This document shows, in pieces, positions 8,087 to 17,553 of a stretch of 64,000 nt of DNA; position 1 is the stretch's first letter, and each line of letters opens with the position of its first letter. This DNA is from JBCDGZ01 sp038750655 (GTDB lineage Bacteria; Bacteroidota; Bacteroidia; Chitinophagales; Saprospiraceae): assembly GCA_038750655.1 (NCBI GenBank), contig JBCDGZ010000002.1:62001-126000 (forward strand). The letters run 5' to 3'. Made by a program: the position numbers and the translations under genes. The notes below the pieces were generated by a model. The model searched no databases. It was not told the DNA's origin and was given only the letters and a program-made list of their open reading frames with translations.

Positions 8087-10198
8087 TCAACTGATCAAAG
8101 CGATAAATTCTTCTTCCGAAAGAATATCAACGGTTCCTAATGCTTGAGCCTTTTTAAGCTTAGAGCCCGCCTTTTCACCGGCTACAAGAATATTGAGCTT
8201 GGAGCTGACGCCGCTGATATTGCGGGCGCCTGCGGCCTCTGCCTTCTCCTGCGCCTCTTTGCGGCTCATTTGGTTGAGCTTACCCGTGAATAAGATGGTC
8301 TTACCGTACAGGGGCGCCTCCGTACTCACCGCCTTGGGACGGTCCTCGTCGCTCTGCTCCAGGTTAACCCCCAGGGATTGCATCTCTTCCAACAAAGTGA
8401 TATTCGCTGGATTGCTGAAAAAAGCCATCACATTTTCGGCAACAACCGGGCCTACATCTTTGATGATGGTATAATCTTCGGCCGTCCAATCCTTAAGGTC
8501 GAGGGCGTGTTTAATCTCTCCGGCCAGCAGCTTGGAAGCTTTTTGGCCCAGGTGATGGATGCTTAAACTATGCAATAATCGATGTAGTGGATTTTGCTTC
8601 GCTTTTTCGACAGCGGCTTGCAGATTAGCCGCAGATTTTTTGCCAAAGCCTTCCAACTCGGCAATAGCCTCGTAATCCAGTCGATAAATATCTGAGAGCT
8701 TGCGCAGCCAGCCCAGCTCGTAAAAGCGCTCGACGTAGGATTTGCCAAAGCCGTCAATGTCCATTGCCCCCTTTGAAACATGAAAAATCATCCTTTGTAG
8801 TACCTGGGCTTCACAATTATAATTTTCACATCGCCATGCTGCCTCATTTTCTGCTCTTGTAAGCGTAGTTTGACAGACGGGACAATTTTTTGGAAAGATA
8901 ATTTTTTGCTCACTACCATCTCTCAAATCATCCATCGGTTTGACAATGTAAGGAATTACATCTCCCGCCCGTTCTACTAAAACGGTATCTCCCAAACGTA
9001 GATCTTTACTCTTGATAAAATCCTCATTATGCAAAGAAACGGAGGAGACGGTCACCCCTGCCAAGGCCACAGGTTCCAATTTTGCGACAGGAGTCACAGA
9101 ACCAATTTTGCCAATTTGATATTCAACATTCAGTAATTTTGTTGAGGCTTGTTTTGCTTTAAATTTAAAAGCGATGGCCCAGCGGGGGTGGTGGCTGGTG
9201 AAGCCACATTGCTCTTGCAGCACCAGACTGTTGACCTTGACCACCATCCCATCGATCTCGTAGGGGTAGCTGTCACGGCGGCGCTCCCATTCCAGGCAAA
9301 AATCGACCACCTCCTGGATGTTCTTACAGACCTTCCGCTCCTCGACCGGTACTTTGAAGCCCAACTGGCCCAGCAGTTCAATACCTTCATCGTGGGTTTT
9401 CAGCTGGTCGAGGGCCGATTTGCCCTCGGCATCGGCGGCGTAGCCGAGCTGGTAGACGAAGGCTTCGAGGCCGCGGCGGGCCACCTCCTTAGGGTCCTTC
9501 ATCCGCAGGCCGCCGGAGGCGGTATTGCGCGGGTTAGCGAACAGCGAAAGGCCCGCCTTGCGGCGCTCCTCGTTGATTTTTTCAAAATTATCTTTGCGGA
9601 TCAGCACCTCTCCGCGCAGCTCTACCTTTTGAATCCCCCGTTCGGCAAAATTGGCTCGTATAGGAATCGAGTACATTACCCGGGCATTATTCGTCATCTC
9701 CTCTCCCATCTGGCCGTTGCCTCGGGTAGCCGCTCTGGCCAGCAGGTCATCTTCATAGACCAAGGCAATGCTTCCTCCGTCAAATTTGGGTTCAACGCAG
9801 TATTCCACATCGCTGTCTTCTTCTAATAAAGTGAGCTTCTTAATCTGCGTATCAAACTCCTGCAGGTCTTCCGCATTATAGGAATTGGCCAGCGAAAGCA
9901 TGGGCACCAAGTGCTCGACAGAATTGAAGGTTTCGGTGAGGTCATTGGACACGCGCTGCGTCGGCGAATCCGGAACAATCAGACTAGAATCGGCAGCCTC
10001 CAAAGCCTCTAGCTTTTTGTAAAGGCTATCGTATTCAAAGTCGCTGAGCACCGGATCATTGACGACATAGTAGCGCCACTCGTGGTAGTGGAGGACTTTG
10101 CGCAGTTGGGCGGCCTCTTCCTGGGGAGGGGCCGTACTTTCTTTCAGTAATGTTTTGGAAAGCTCGAAAAGCGATCTTTGCTCTTTTTGGGTATACAT
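8087..10198 (-). CDS. ligA: NAD-dependent DNA ligase LigA
   Basis: Seals nicks during replication and repair using NAD+. Domains in order: Ia (YHEWRYYVVNDPVLSDFEYD), adenylation with nucleophile motif KFDGGS, an OB fold (IGSVTPVAKLEPVALAGVTVSSVSLHN), a zinc finger (CPVCQTTL and CENYNCEAQ), helix-hairpin-helix repeats (FGKKSAANL, IKDVGPVVAENV), and a C-terminal BRCT domain (LYGKTILFTGKL). At 703 residues it is slightly longer than the usual 670, mostly through N-terminal residues. All catalytic motifs are intact, so this is the housekeeping ligase. The thioredoxin gene starts 48 bp downstream. Confidence 0.97.
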   Translation of the reverse strand: MYTQKEQRSLFELSKTLLKESTAPPQEEAAQLRKVLHYHEWRYYVVNDPVLSDFEYDSLYKKLEALEAADSSLIVPDSPTQRVSNDLTETFNSVEHLVPMLSLANSYNAEDLQEFDTQIKKLTLLEEDSDVEYCVEPKFDGGSIALVYEDDLLARAATRGNGQMGEEMTNNARVMYSIPIRANFAERGIQKVELRGEVLIRKDNFEKINEERRKAGLSLFANPRNTASGGLRMKDPKEVARRGLEAFVYQLGYAADAEGKSALDQLKTHDEGIELLGQLGFKVPVEERKVCKNIQEVVDFCLEWERRRDSYPYEIDGMVVKVNSLVLQEQCGFTSHHPRWAIAFKFKAKQASTKLLNVEYQIGKIGSVTPVAKLEPVALAGVTVSSVSLHNEDFIKSKDLRLGDTVLVERAGDVIPYIVKPMDDLRDGSEQKIIFPKNCPVCQTTLTRAENEAAWRCENYNCEAQVLQRMIFHVSKGAMDIDGFGKSYVERFYELGWLRKLSDIYRLDYEAIAELEGFGKKSAANLQAAVEKAKQNPLHRLLHSLSIHHLGQKASKLLAGEIKHALDLKDWTAEDYTIIKDVGPVVAENVMAFFSNPANITLLEEMQSLGVNLEQSDEDRPKAVSTEAPLYGKTILFTGKLNQMSRKEAQEKAEAAGARNISGVSSKLNILVAGEKAGSKLKKAQALGTVDILSEEEFIALIS

Positions 10199-10251
10199 TC
10201 TTCCTCAGTATTAATCAAGGCCGCAAAATAGGAATTTCCGAAGGATTTATC

Positions 10252-11136
10252 CTACCGTTTAATCATTGGGCGGCTCAAGCTGCCTTTTTCTCCCTTGACT
10301 TGCAGGAAGTAGTAGCCGCTATGGAGTGGGGGAATATTCACTTCGAAACGACTTTCTCCACTGCGCAATCGTAGGGATTCAGCATGGAGCATTCGACCAC
10401 GCTGATCGACGATGTTCAGCTGATAATTGCCGCTAATTTGACTGTTGATGTTGAGGAACAATTGATCTTGTACAGGATTGGGAAAGAGGGTAAGATCGAC
10501 CTGTTGCTCTAGTTCGCTAATGGATGAGGAAGTATCCTCGCTCAGTACCAGGGTGCCGCAGGCTGCACCGTCGCCAGTGGTCGACTGGTTGTCGTTAACG
10601 CCGTTTCCGCAGGAGTAGAGCGTTACGGTGCCGGTGCCCCCAGCTGGTGCTACCCACTGGAAGTTGAATTCGTTAGAGGTACTTAGGCCATTGTGTTCAG
10701 CGTAGCTGCGGCCGGTATTCGCAGCAGTGGCAATTTGGACATTGGTGGCGGGATTGGCCCAGGAGCCGGCCTGATCGCCATTTTGGTTCAGCTCGGCGGC
10801 TAGGGCGACGATCTGGAAGCCATAGCCAGCGGGGACGCCGCTGGTGGCGGTAATGGTGACGGTGACATCGTAGGTCTCGCCGGGAACATAACCACTGGTA
10901 GCAATAGAATTGCCCTCGCCGTCTTTAACTTCGATAGCCAGATCGACGCTAATTAGGCTATTGACGTCTGCCCCGTGACAGCTGATGCAAGTACGAGCAT
11001 TGCCCCCCGGTGTTTGGTCGCCAGGAGCGCCCGTATTGCCCCAATTTTGCAAGCCTGCTCTCCCCCCCGTATTGCTAGTAAAAAGAAATAAGAAGAACGC
11101 CGAACTTAGGAACCAGTAGAAGATTCTAAATTTCAT
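10252..11136 (-). CDS. T9SS-exported choice-of-anchor V (Reeler-like) protein with CxxCH motif
   Basis: After a signal peptide, residues about 35-60 hold TGAPGDQTPGGNARTCISCHG, the hallmark start of the choice-of-anchor V/Reeler-like family. CISCH is a potential covalent haem c attachment site. A beta-sandwich follows to about residue 200. The last 80 residues are a T9SS type A sorting domain (FPNPVQDQLFLNI to YYFLQVKGEKGSLSRPMIKR). The protein should therefore be exported across the outer membrane and attached or released. Whether haem is bound is inference; the axial ligand is not evident. The function of the family is not established. Confidence 0.78.
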   Translation of the reverse strand: MKFRIFYWFLSSAFFLFLFTSNTGGRAGLQNWGNTGAPGDQTPGGNARTCISCHGADVNSLISVDLAIEVKDGEGNSIATSGYVPGETYDVTVTITATSGVPAGYGFQIVALAAELNQNGDQAGSWANPATNVQIATAANTGRSYAEHNGLSTSNEFNFQWVAPAGGTGTVTLYSCGNGVNDNQSTTGDGAACGTLVLSEDTSSSISELEQQVDLTLFPNPVQDQLFLNINSQISGNYQLNIVDQRGRMLHAESLRLRSGESRFEVNIPPLHSGYYFLQVKGEKGSLSRPMIKR

Positions 11137-11320
11137 AGAGCGGATTTAGAAAAATGAATTAAGAAAGATCGTAGATTTATTATTTCCCACCCAAATAATC
11201 GCAAAATAAGAGAACTGATTTTACTAAACATCGTACAATTGGTTAGCTTTGAATCAATGTCTAACAGAAATTTACGATAAATTGTAGTAATTTGTATATC
11301 CTTTTGGAGAAAACGAAGTC

Positions 11321-13774
11321 TTGAACAAACCATTAAGCATATCAATTTTTTGTCTTTTTCTCGTTGTTAGCCTTTGGGCGCAACAGGAACCTGGCACTGC
11401 CAAGTTGCCCAGTAAAAAGAAGGAAATCCCTCCCGTAGAACTCAATTTCTCTATTGAAGGAGGCTTTTACCATGAAAGCCTGCAAATCGAACTGTTCTCC
11501 CCCGGAGCCAAGATTTACTACTCTTTGGATGGCACTAAGCCCAATGGGTATGCTACAAAATATCGAGGCCCCATCCAGATCGATAAAACAACGGTTATCC
11601 GCGCCATTGCCTACCTTGGCAAACGCAAAAGCAAGATCATCGCCCGGACCTATTTCATTGATGAGCCGACTTCGACCATTCCGGTTGTATCGATCGGCAT
11701 CACGCCCTCTGTGCTCTTCGACCCCGAATTTGGCCTTTATGTGCAGGGGCCTAACGCAATCGACTCGCTATGGACGAAAGATGGGGCTAATTTCTGGAGC
11801 AAGCGGGAGGTCAAGGTCAATTCAGAGATTTACCTCTCCGATGGAGAATGTGTTTTCAATAGTGAATCTGGATTTCGCCTCTTCGGCGGCATGAGCCGCC
11901 TCTTTCCGCAAAAGTCTATGACCCTAGTCGCTAGAGACGACTACGGTAAAAAGCGCATCCGCCACCGCTTCTTTGGTAAGCAGGGCTTGAAAAAATTTAA
12001 GTTCCTGGTACTCCGTAATTCGGGCAGCGACTGGGGAAAATCGCACTTCCGCGATGCAATGATGACTGGGCTGTTGGAGGATTGGAATATGGAAAAACAG
12101 GATTGCCAGCCCGCTCATATTTACCTCAACGGGCAATATTGGGGCATCTATAATATCCGGGAGAAGATCAATCGCTATTTTCTTGCTGATCATCACGACA
12201 TCGACAAGGACAGCATCGATCTGATGGAGCATCGCTATAGTTTGAAGCGCGGCAGTCGTAGGCACTACTTGAGTATGCTGCGCTATCTGAAGAAAAATTC
12301 GATGGCGGAAGATAATAAGCTGGCCTACCTTAATAGCCTGATGGATATTGATAATTTTCTTGATTATCAAATCGCGCAGATTTACTTTGATAACCGAGAT
12401 GCCGGAGGCAACATTCGATTTTGGCGGCCACAGATTCCGCAGGGCCGTTGGCGCTGGATTCTCTACGATACCGACTGGGGCTTCGGCCTCCACGACCCCA
12501 GAGCCTATACCTATAACAGCTTCGCTTTTCACACTAAAGCCGATGGTCCCTCTTGGCCAAATCCACCCTGGAGTACCTTCATCCTCCGCAATTTGCTGGA
12601 AAATAAAGCTTTGCAACACAAGTTCATCAATCGATTTTCTGACTATATGAATACGACCTTCGCTGCCGAGCGGGTCGTCGAACACATCGACTTTCACTAT
12701 AATCGCCTCAAACCGGAAATGCCTCGGCAGTTGAAGCGCTGGCGGCTCAGCAAAAAAACCTGGGAGCGCCACGTCCGACAGATGCGGACCTTCGCCCGCC
12801 AGCGGGCCAAGTACGTAAGGATGCATCTCATGGAGCGTTTTGATACTGGCCGGGAAGCCGAGCTACAAGCCATTGCCTCTACAGGAGGTCGCATTGTGAT
12901 CAACGAGAATGTGGACGTGCGGCGGGAGTCCTTCAAAGGACAGTATTTTGAAAATATTCCCATCCACATCAAAGCCATTCCCAACTTCGGCTACCGCTTT
13001 TCGCATTGGGGAGGTATGGAAGAAAGAGAGGAAGCCAGAGAACTGAGTCTACGACTAAATCCAGATAAACCACTGCGCATTCAGGCCATTTTTGTCCCCT
13101 ACGAGCATCCACTGGCCGGGCAAGTGATGATCAATGAGATCAGCGCGAACGACAAGAAGACTGGCGACTGGATCGAACTGTACAACAAATCCAAGGAAAC
13201 GGTCGATCTTTCCAATTGGATTATCACAGATAACAAAAATGAGTACCGCCTGCCGAGGGCTAAAATCAGTCCCAAGGGGTATTACATTCTTTGCCAGGAC
13301 ACTACCGCTTTCAGCGAGCAATTTCCCGACAAGTATCACCGTCTAGGTAACCTGGGCTTCGGGTTGAATAAGCGGAAGGAGCAACTGGGCCTCTTCACCC
13401 CCGACGGGGCCGCAGTAGACAGCTTTTCGTACAATATTCTGCCAACAGATTCGACCTTTACCTTCTCCCTACTGCTGCCCCATCTGGATAATAGCGATTT
13501 TGAGAACTGGGAAATCAATTTCGGGCAAGGCACTCCAGAATCCGCCAATCCTTTTTACCTCGAAAGCAGCATCCGCGCCGAACAGGAGCTGTGGATGCGC
13601 GTTGGCATTGGTATTGGCCTGCTACTGAGTTGTTTTCTGGTGCTGCATATGCGCAGAAGATGGCAAAGCAAGGTCCCTGCGCCCGTCATTGTCGCTAGCC
13701 CGCCACCGCCGACGCTGCCGGAATCCGCTTCAGAGTCTCCTGAAGAAAACCCCAATACTTCTGAACCGAACTGA
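11321..13774 (+). CDS. CotH-kinase / lamin-tail domain surface protein
   Basis: Large exported protein starting at TTG (11321), with GGAGA 10 bp upstream and a signal peptide (MNKPLSISIFCLFLVVSLWAQ). Order: FN3-associated/chitobiase-C-like domain (about 45-115, GAKIYYSLDGTKPN), CotH kinase domain (about 140-510, with YLNGQYWGIYNIREKI and the DTDWGFG metal/nucleotide motif), an InlB-like beta repeat (about 520-590, GYRFSHWGG), a lamin-tail domain (about 595-720, VMINEISANDKKTGDWIELYNKS), one C-terminal TM helix (about 755-778) and a proline-rich tail. CotH domains are atypical protein kinases known from Bacillus spore coats. The substrate here is unknown. Its 3' end overlaps the 3' end of pepD by 80 bp in convergent orientation. 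Confidence 0.88.
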   Translation: MNKPLSISIFCLFLVVSLWAQQEPGTAKLPSKKKEIPPVELNFSIEGGFYHESLQIELFSPGAKIYYSLDGTKPNGYATKYRGPIQIDKTTVIRAIAYLGKRKSKIIARTYFIDEPTSTIPVVSIGITPSVLFDPEFGLYVQGPNAIDSLWTKDGANFWSKREVKVNSEIYLSDGECVFNSESGFRLFGGMSRLFPQKSMTLVARDDYGKKRIRHRFFGKQGLKKFKFLVLRNSGSDWGKSHFRDAMMTGLLEDWNMEKQDCQPAHIYLNGQYWGIYNIREKINRYFLADHHDIDKDSIDLMEHRYSLKRGSRRHYLSMLRYLKKNSMAEDNKLAYLNSLMDIDNFLDYQIAQIYFDNRDAGGNIRFWRPQIPQGRWRWILYDTDWGFGLHDPRAYTYNSFAFHTKADGPSWPNPPWSTFILRNLLENKALQHKFINRFSDYMNTTFAAERVVEHIDFHYNRLKPEMPRQLKRWRLSKKTWERHVRQMRTFARQRAKYVRMHLMERFDTGREAELQAIASTGGRIVINENVDVRRESFKGQYFENIPIHIKAIPNFGYRFSHWGGMEEREEARELSLRLNPDKPLRIQAIFVPYEHPLAGQVMINEISANDKKTGDWIELYNKSKETVDLSNWIITDNKNEYRLPRAKISPKGYYILCQDTTAFSEQFPDKYHRLGNLGFGLNKRKEQLGLFTPDGAAVDSFSYNILPTDSTFTFSLLLPHLDNSDFENWEINFGQGTPESANPFYLESSIRAEQELWMRVGIGIGLLLSCFLVLHMRRRWQSKVPAPVIVASPPPPTLPESASESPEENPNTSEPN

Positions 13775-15170
13775 TTTGTACCCGCTCATCCGGCGAGTGC
13801 GCCCCGCGAATGTTGGGACCAAAAGAAATCATCTCCATCTCCGGATAGTTCGTCCCTAAGATGCCGCACTCCAAGCCCGCATGACAAGCATTGACATGGG
13901 CCTGCTCTTGGAAAAGCTCCTCGTAAAGACCGCTCATGAGCTTGACGATGGTCGCTCCGGGCTTGGGGGTCCAGCCGGGATAGGCCCCGTCGAAGCTGAC
14001 GTAGGCCCCCATTAGCTCGAAGGTACTGCGGATGGCGCGGGCCAGGTCGCCCTTCTCGCTGTCTACAGAGCTGCGGGTGAGGCAAAGCAGCTCGTACTCT
14101 CCACCGCTGACCAGCACGCGCGCCAGGTTATTGGAAGTTTGCACCAGCCCTTCGATGTCGGGGCTCATGCGGTAGATGCCGCTGGGGCAGGCGTAGAGGG
14201 CCCGCAGAAGCTGCTGTTGAAATTCGTTATTCAGGCATTGTGCAGGCATTCCGCTGTCTTCCAGCACGACTTCCAGCTCTGGATCGGTGCTTTGGTATTC
14301 TGCCTGCAAAACGGCTCTTTGCTCTTTGATGAAGTAGCGAAAGGCCTCGTCACTGCCGATGGGGATGGCCAGCTGGGCCTTCGACTCCCGAGGGATGGCA
14401 TTGCGGAGACCGCCGCCGTCGAGGCTGGCCAGGCGCAGCCCTAATTCCTCGCTGGCCTGCTGCAGCAGGCGGTTCATCAGCTTGTTGGCGTTGCCTCGGC
14501 CGAGATGGATGTCCATGCCGGAGTGGCCGCCGGTGAGGCCCTTGACCTGAAGGGTGTAGGCTTTGAAGGAGCCGCTGAGGGCTTCTTGCTCGTATTCGCC
14601 TCGGGCGGTGATGTCTACGCCGCCGGCGCAGCCGATGGTCAGCTCGTTGTCGTCCTCGGTATCGAGATTGAGCATGATTTGAGCGTCCAGGAGGCCGCCC
14701 TTTAGGGCCATTGCGCCCGTCATACCGGTCTCCTCGTCGATGGTAAACAGGGCCTCAACGGGCGGGTGGGCCATCTCTTTGTCCGCTAATATGGCCATAA
14801 TAGAAGCGACTCCGATGCCGTTATCGGCCCCTAGGGTCGTCCCTTTGGCTTTCACCCAATCGCCTTCTACAAACATCTCAATCCCTTGCTTATCGAAATC
14901 AAAAACCGTATCTGCATTTTTTTGGTGGACCATATCGAGGTGGCTTTGCAGTACTACCGTCGCCCGATCTTCCATTCCAGGGGTCGCAGGCTTTTTGATG
15001 ATGATATTGCCGGCTTCGTCCACTTTGGTATCGAGGCCCAGCTGGGCGCCGAAGGCTTTGATGAAATTGATGACGCGCTCCTCCTTTTTCGAAGGACGAG
15101 GAACCGCATTGAGGTCGGCAAAGTGGTTCCAAAGCGATTGAGGTTCCAGAGTTCGAATATCGCTACTCAT
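13695..15170 (-). CDS. pepD: Aminoacyl-histidine dipeptidase (cytosol non-specific dipeptidase)
   Basis: Peptidase M20C, 491 residues, the usual length for PepD. It hydrolyses Xaa-His and many other dipeptides using two metal ions. Visible ligand motifs are SHLDMV, TLGADNGIG and DEETGMTG, with HAGLECG late in the chain. There is no signal peptide, so it is cytosolic. It lies immediately downstream of the two cysteine-rich lipoprotein genes on the same strand (29 bp gap) but is functionally unrelated to them. Its last 27 codons overlap the end of the CotH gene on the other strand. Confidence 0.95.
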   Translation of the reverse strand: MSSDIRTLEPQSLWNHFADLNAVPRPSKKEERVINFIKAFGAQLGLDTKVDEAGNIIIKKPATPGMEDRATVVLQSHLDMVHQKNADTVFDFDKQGIEMFVEGDWVKAKGTTLGADNGIGVASIMAILADKEMAHPPVEALFTIDEETGMTGAMALKGGLLDAQIMLNLDTEDDNELTIGCAGGVDITARGEYEQEALSGSFKAYTLQVKGLTGGHSGMDIHLGRGNANKLMNRLLQQASEELGLRLASLDGGGLRNAIPRESKAQLAIPIGSDEAFRYFIKEQRAVLQAEYQSTDPELEVVLEDSGMPAQCLNNEFQQQLLRALYACPSGIYRMSPDIEGLVQTSNNLARVLVSGGEYELLCLTRSSVDSEKGDLARAIRSTFELMGAYVSFDGAYPGWTPKPGATIVKLMSGLYEELFQEQAHVNACHAGLECGILGTNYPEMEMISFGPNIRGAHSPDERVQISSVQKYWGFLQETLKRIPAASAVAG

Positions 15171-15199
15171 AGTTGTAGAAATAGATTGATGATGAAAGT

Positions 15200-16285
15200 T
15201 TAATTACAGTCCATGATCGTTAAATTTACGGCCAGATTTGTCACAATAATGTCGCCATTGCTAGTGGTTGAGATACCATTTACACACTGCCCCACTAATC
15301 CAGGGTCTCTCACTACGTAATAATCCGCTGGTTGCAGTGGTTCATTTTTCGTAATGTCAAAAACGTGTATGCCTCGACACCCAGAATCATCGGTAGCAAC
15401 ATAGAGCTTATCATCTCTAATCAAGGTGCTTTCAATATCCGGTGCCATAAATTCCGCGTCCTGTTCGGTTATTGTACTATCCAATAAGGAGGTCTCAAAA
15501 AGGGTAATCCATTCTCCTTGTCGAAATTTCAATACTTGATAGAATAATGGTCCTCTCTTTGAGGTATAAATCATCTCGTCTCCGGAAGCATCCAAGAATC
15601 GATCTACTGGGCTTTGCATGATAACCCCCGGAAGCACATCCTCATCAAAAAAATCTAGAAAAGCCCCATCTCTGCTGTATCGCGACACCGCACCTCTACA
15701 GCTTAGACACCATATATTACCATTACTCGTTTCTGTCAATTGATTCAACGAAACACAGGAAAAAGGGTGTTCATCGGAATATTCCTGCAAGCCCTGGATT
15801 TCGTCCCATTTAAACAATCTATCACTATCAGAAAAGCCATCTAGCGTTAACAGTAATTCTCCATTAGTAGTAACAAGTATATCCCGGCAAGGACGATCGC
15901 TTCTTTGGTTAACCGCTGGCGTATCATCAATTTCATACAGGCCCTCTTCCGCACAAACCATCACGCTACCTTTGTAGGCGACCAACTTTTTGACCGTTAT
16001 CTCTTCATCCAGTAGAGGATCATTAGTCACAGCATCATTAACAATTAGCCTGTTGCTGCCCGCATAAACGAGCAATCCTTGCTCTTCGAGGGCATGGTTA
16101 ATTTTTAGGCTATTTGTCGTTGCTATAGTTCGATAGTTAGAGCAGCCGAAGGCACTTTCTTCTATGATGTAACTTGGTAGCATGGGGCCTGGATCTGGCG
16201 AAGGCTCATCATCGCTTTTACAAGAATGGAGGCCAATGAGCATTGAAAAGGCAAGTAGGTATAGATAAGATTTGATAGTTTTCAT
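15200..16285 (-). CDS. Cysteine-rich propeller-like lipoprotein, copy 2
   Basis: Function not recognised. The lipoprotein signal ends SMLIGLHSC. The body has regularly spaced beta-rich segments resembling a six-bladed propeller (for example KLVAYKGSVMVCAEEGLYEID and ISTTSNGDIIVTNLAVNLTIMD). Eight cysteines beyond the lipid cysteine are shared at equivalent positions with the paralogue at 16296-17375: FGC, VCA, CRD/CED, SC, the cysteine in WCLSC/WAINC, CRGIHVFD, QCxN and the C-terminal MDCN. This suggests up to four disulfides and extracytoplasmic folding. One extra cysteine (WCLSC) is unique to this copy. It is separated from the paralogue by 10 bp and probably co-transcribed. Confidence 0.7.
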   Translation of the reverse strand: MKTIKSYLYLLAFSMLIGLHSCKSDDEPSPDPGPMLPSYIIEESAFGCSNYRTIATTNSLKINHALEEQGLLVYAGSNRLIVNDAVTNDPLLDEEITVKKLVAYKGSVMVCAEEGLYEIDDTPAVNQRSDRPCRDILVTTNGELLLTLDGFSDSDRLFKWDEIQGLQEYSDEHPFSCVSLNQLTETSNGNIWCLSCRGAVSRYSRDGAFLDFFDEDVLPGVIMQSPVDRFLDASGDEMIYTSKRGPLFYQVLKFRQGEWITLFETSLLDSTITEQDAEFMAPDIESTLIRDDKLYVATDDSGCRGIHVFDITKNEPLQPADYYVVRDPGLVGQCVNGISTTSNGDIIVTNLAVNLTIMDCN

Positions 16286-16295
16286 AGTAAATTAT

Positions 16296-17375
16296 TTAAT
16301 TACAGTCCATTATAGTTACATCATTCCCCAGCGTGGTTACAATAATATCGCCATTGCTCGTCAGTGAAATATCATTGATACACTGCCCTTCTAGCTCCGG
16401 GTCTTTTATTACATAATAATCTGCGGGTTGCAGTAGTTCATTTTTCGTAATATCAAAAACGTGAATACCTCGGCAGCTGGCCAGCGTTGTACCGATGTAG
16501 AGCTTATCGTTTCTCACCAGCGCCTTTTCTAGTGAAGGCAACATCATCTCTGCGACTTGGTCCGTAACATCCGCATTCGATAAGGTCTCGTTAAAAAGGG
16601 TTAGCCATTCGCCATTCCGAAACTTCAACACCTGATAAAGGCCGGTCCCATTTTTAACCGCCAGGACCATGTCTGCTCCATAAGACTGCAATAAAACAGT
16701 TGCCCCTTGCCAACTAAGCGTTCTGGGAAGGTCATCTTCATTAAAAAAGTCGAGAAAGTTATCGTCTCTAAATCGTAAGACAAAGTTGCCACAATTAATG
16801 GCCCAGATGTCTCCATTAGCCGCCTCCGCCATTTGACTGATATTTAGACAAGATCGTGTATGCTTATCGGTGAATGGCAGGAAGCCTTGCATTTCATCCC
16901 AACGATAAATCTTTGGCGTTGTAGTAAATCCTCCATTGAATGTGGCTAACAATTCCCCTTTAGAACTTAGCATTACATCTTCGCAAGCCCAGGATTGTTT
17001 CTCTACGACTGTGGGGATGGCATCGATTTCAAAAACGCCTTGATCCGCACAAACGGTAACTTTATTGTTGTAGGCTAATAGCTTATTGACGCGTAGCCCT
17101 GTATTGATCAAACGCTCATTACTCGAAGCATCAGCGATTAATAGGCTATCAAACCCACCGAAAATCAGAAAATTCTCGTATTGCAGTGTATGATTAATCT
17201 GGAAAACTGCGTCTATCGTGATTGTTTGGTAATTGGTGCAGCCGAAGGCACTTTCTTCTAAAATATAGTTGTTGGATGATTGTAGTTCCTGAGCTTCATC
17301 ATCATTTTGACAGGCACTAAGGCCCAAGAGCAGCCCCAGTAGGAGTAGGAATGGGGGTTGTTTAATAGTTCTCAT
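16296..17375 (-). CDS. Cysteine-rich propeller-like lipoprotein, copy 1
   Basis: Function not recognised. It is the first gene of a tandem pair. The SPII signal ends LLLGLSAC, followed by an acidic linker and about 330 residues of propeller-like beta repeats. It is homologous to the gene at 15200-16285 over its whole length, including the invariant stretch SCRGIHVFDITKNE and the identical C terminus IMDCN. It keeps the same eight cysteine positions. The duplicates have clearly diverged inside the blades (for example YRWDEMQGFLPF versus FKWDEIQGLQEY), which suggests retained fold with altered surface. Confidence 0.7.
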   Translation of the reverse strand: MRTIKQPPFLLLLGLLLGLSACQNDDEAQELQSSNNYILEESAFGCTNYQTITIDAVFQINHTLQYENFLIFGGFDSLLIADASSNERLINTGLRVNKLLAYNNKVTVCADQGVFEIDAIPTVVEKQSWACEDVMLSSKGELLATFNGGFTTTPKIYRWDEMQGFLPFTDKHTRSCLNISQMAEAANGDIWAINCGNFVLRFRDDNFLDFFNEDDLPRTLSWQGATVLLQSYGADMVLAVKNGTGLYQVLKFRNGEWLTLFNETLSNADVTDQVAEMMLPSLEKALVRNDKLYIGTTLASCRGIHVFDITKNELLQPADYYVIKDPELEGQCINDISLTSNGDIIVTTLGNDVTIMDCN

Positions 17376-17553
17376 TACGATATTTTTTGAATTTAAAGTA
17401 AAAATAGCTAGATCGTACTTATTATTGAACGACAGAGCGGCTTCATTTGCTGATCAAGAATTACAAAGTATGCGAAATTCGTATTTTTAAAAAAAATTTC
17501 CCTTCATTAAACCCTTGGAATAAACGAAAGTCAAAGTAGCAAATCACGCAAGA

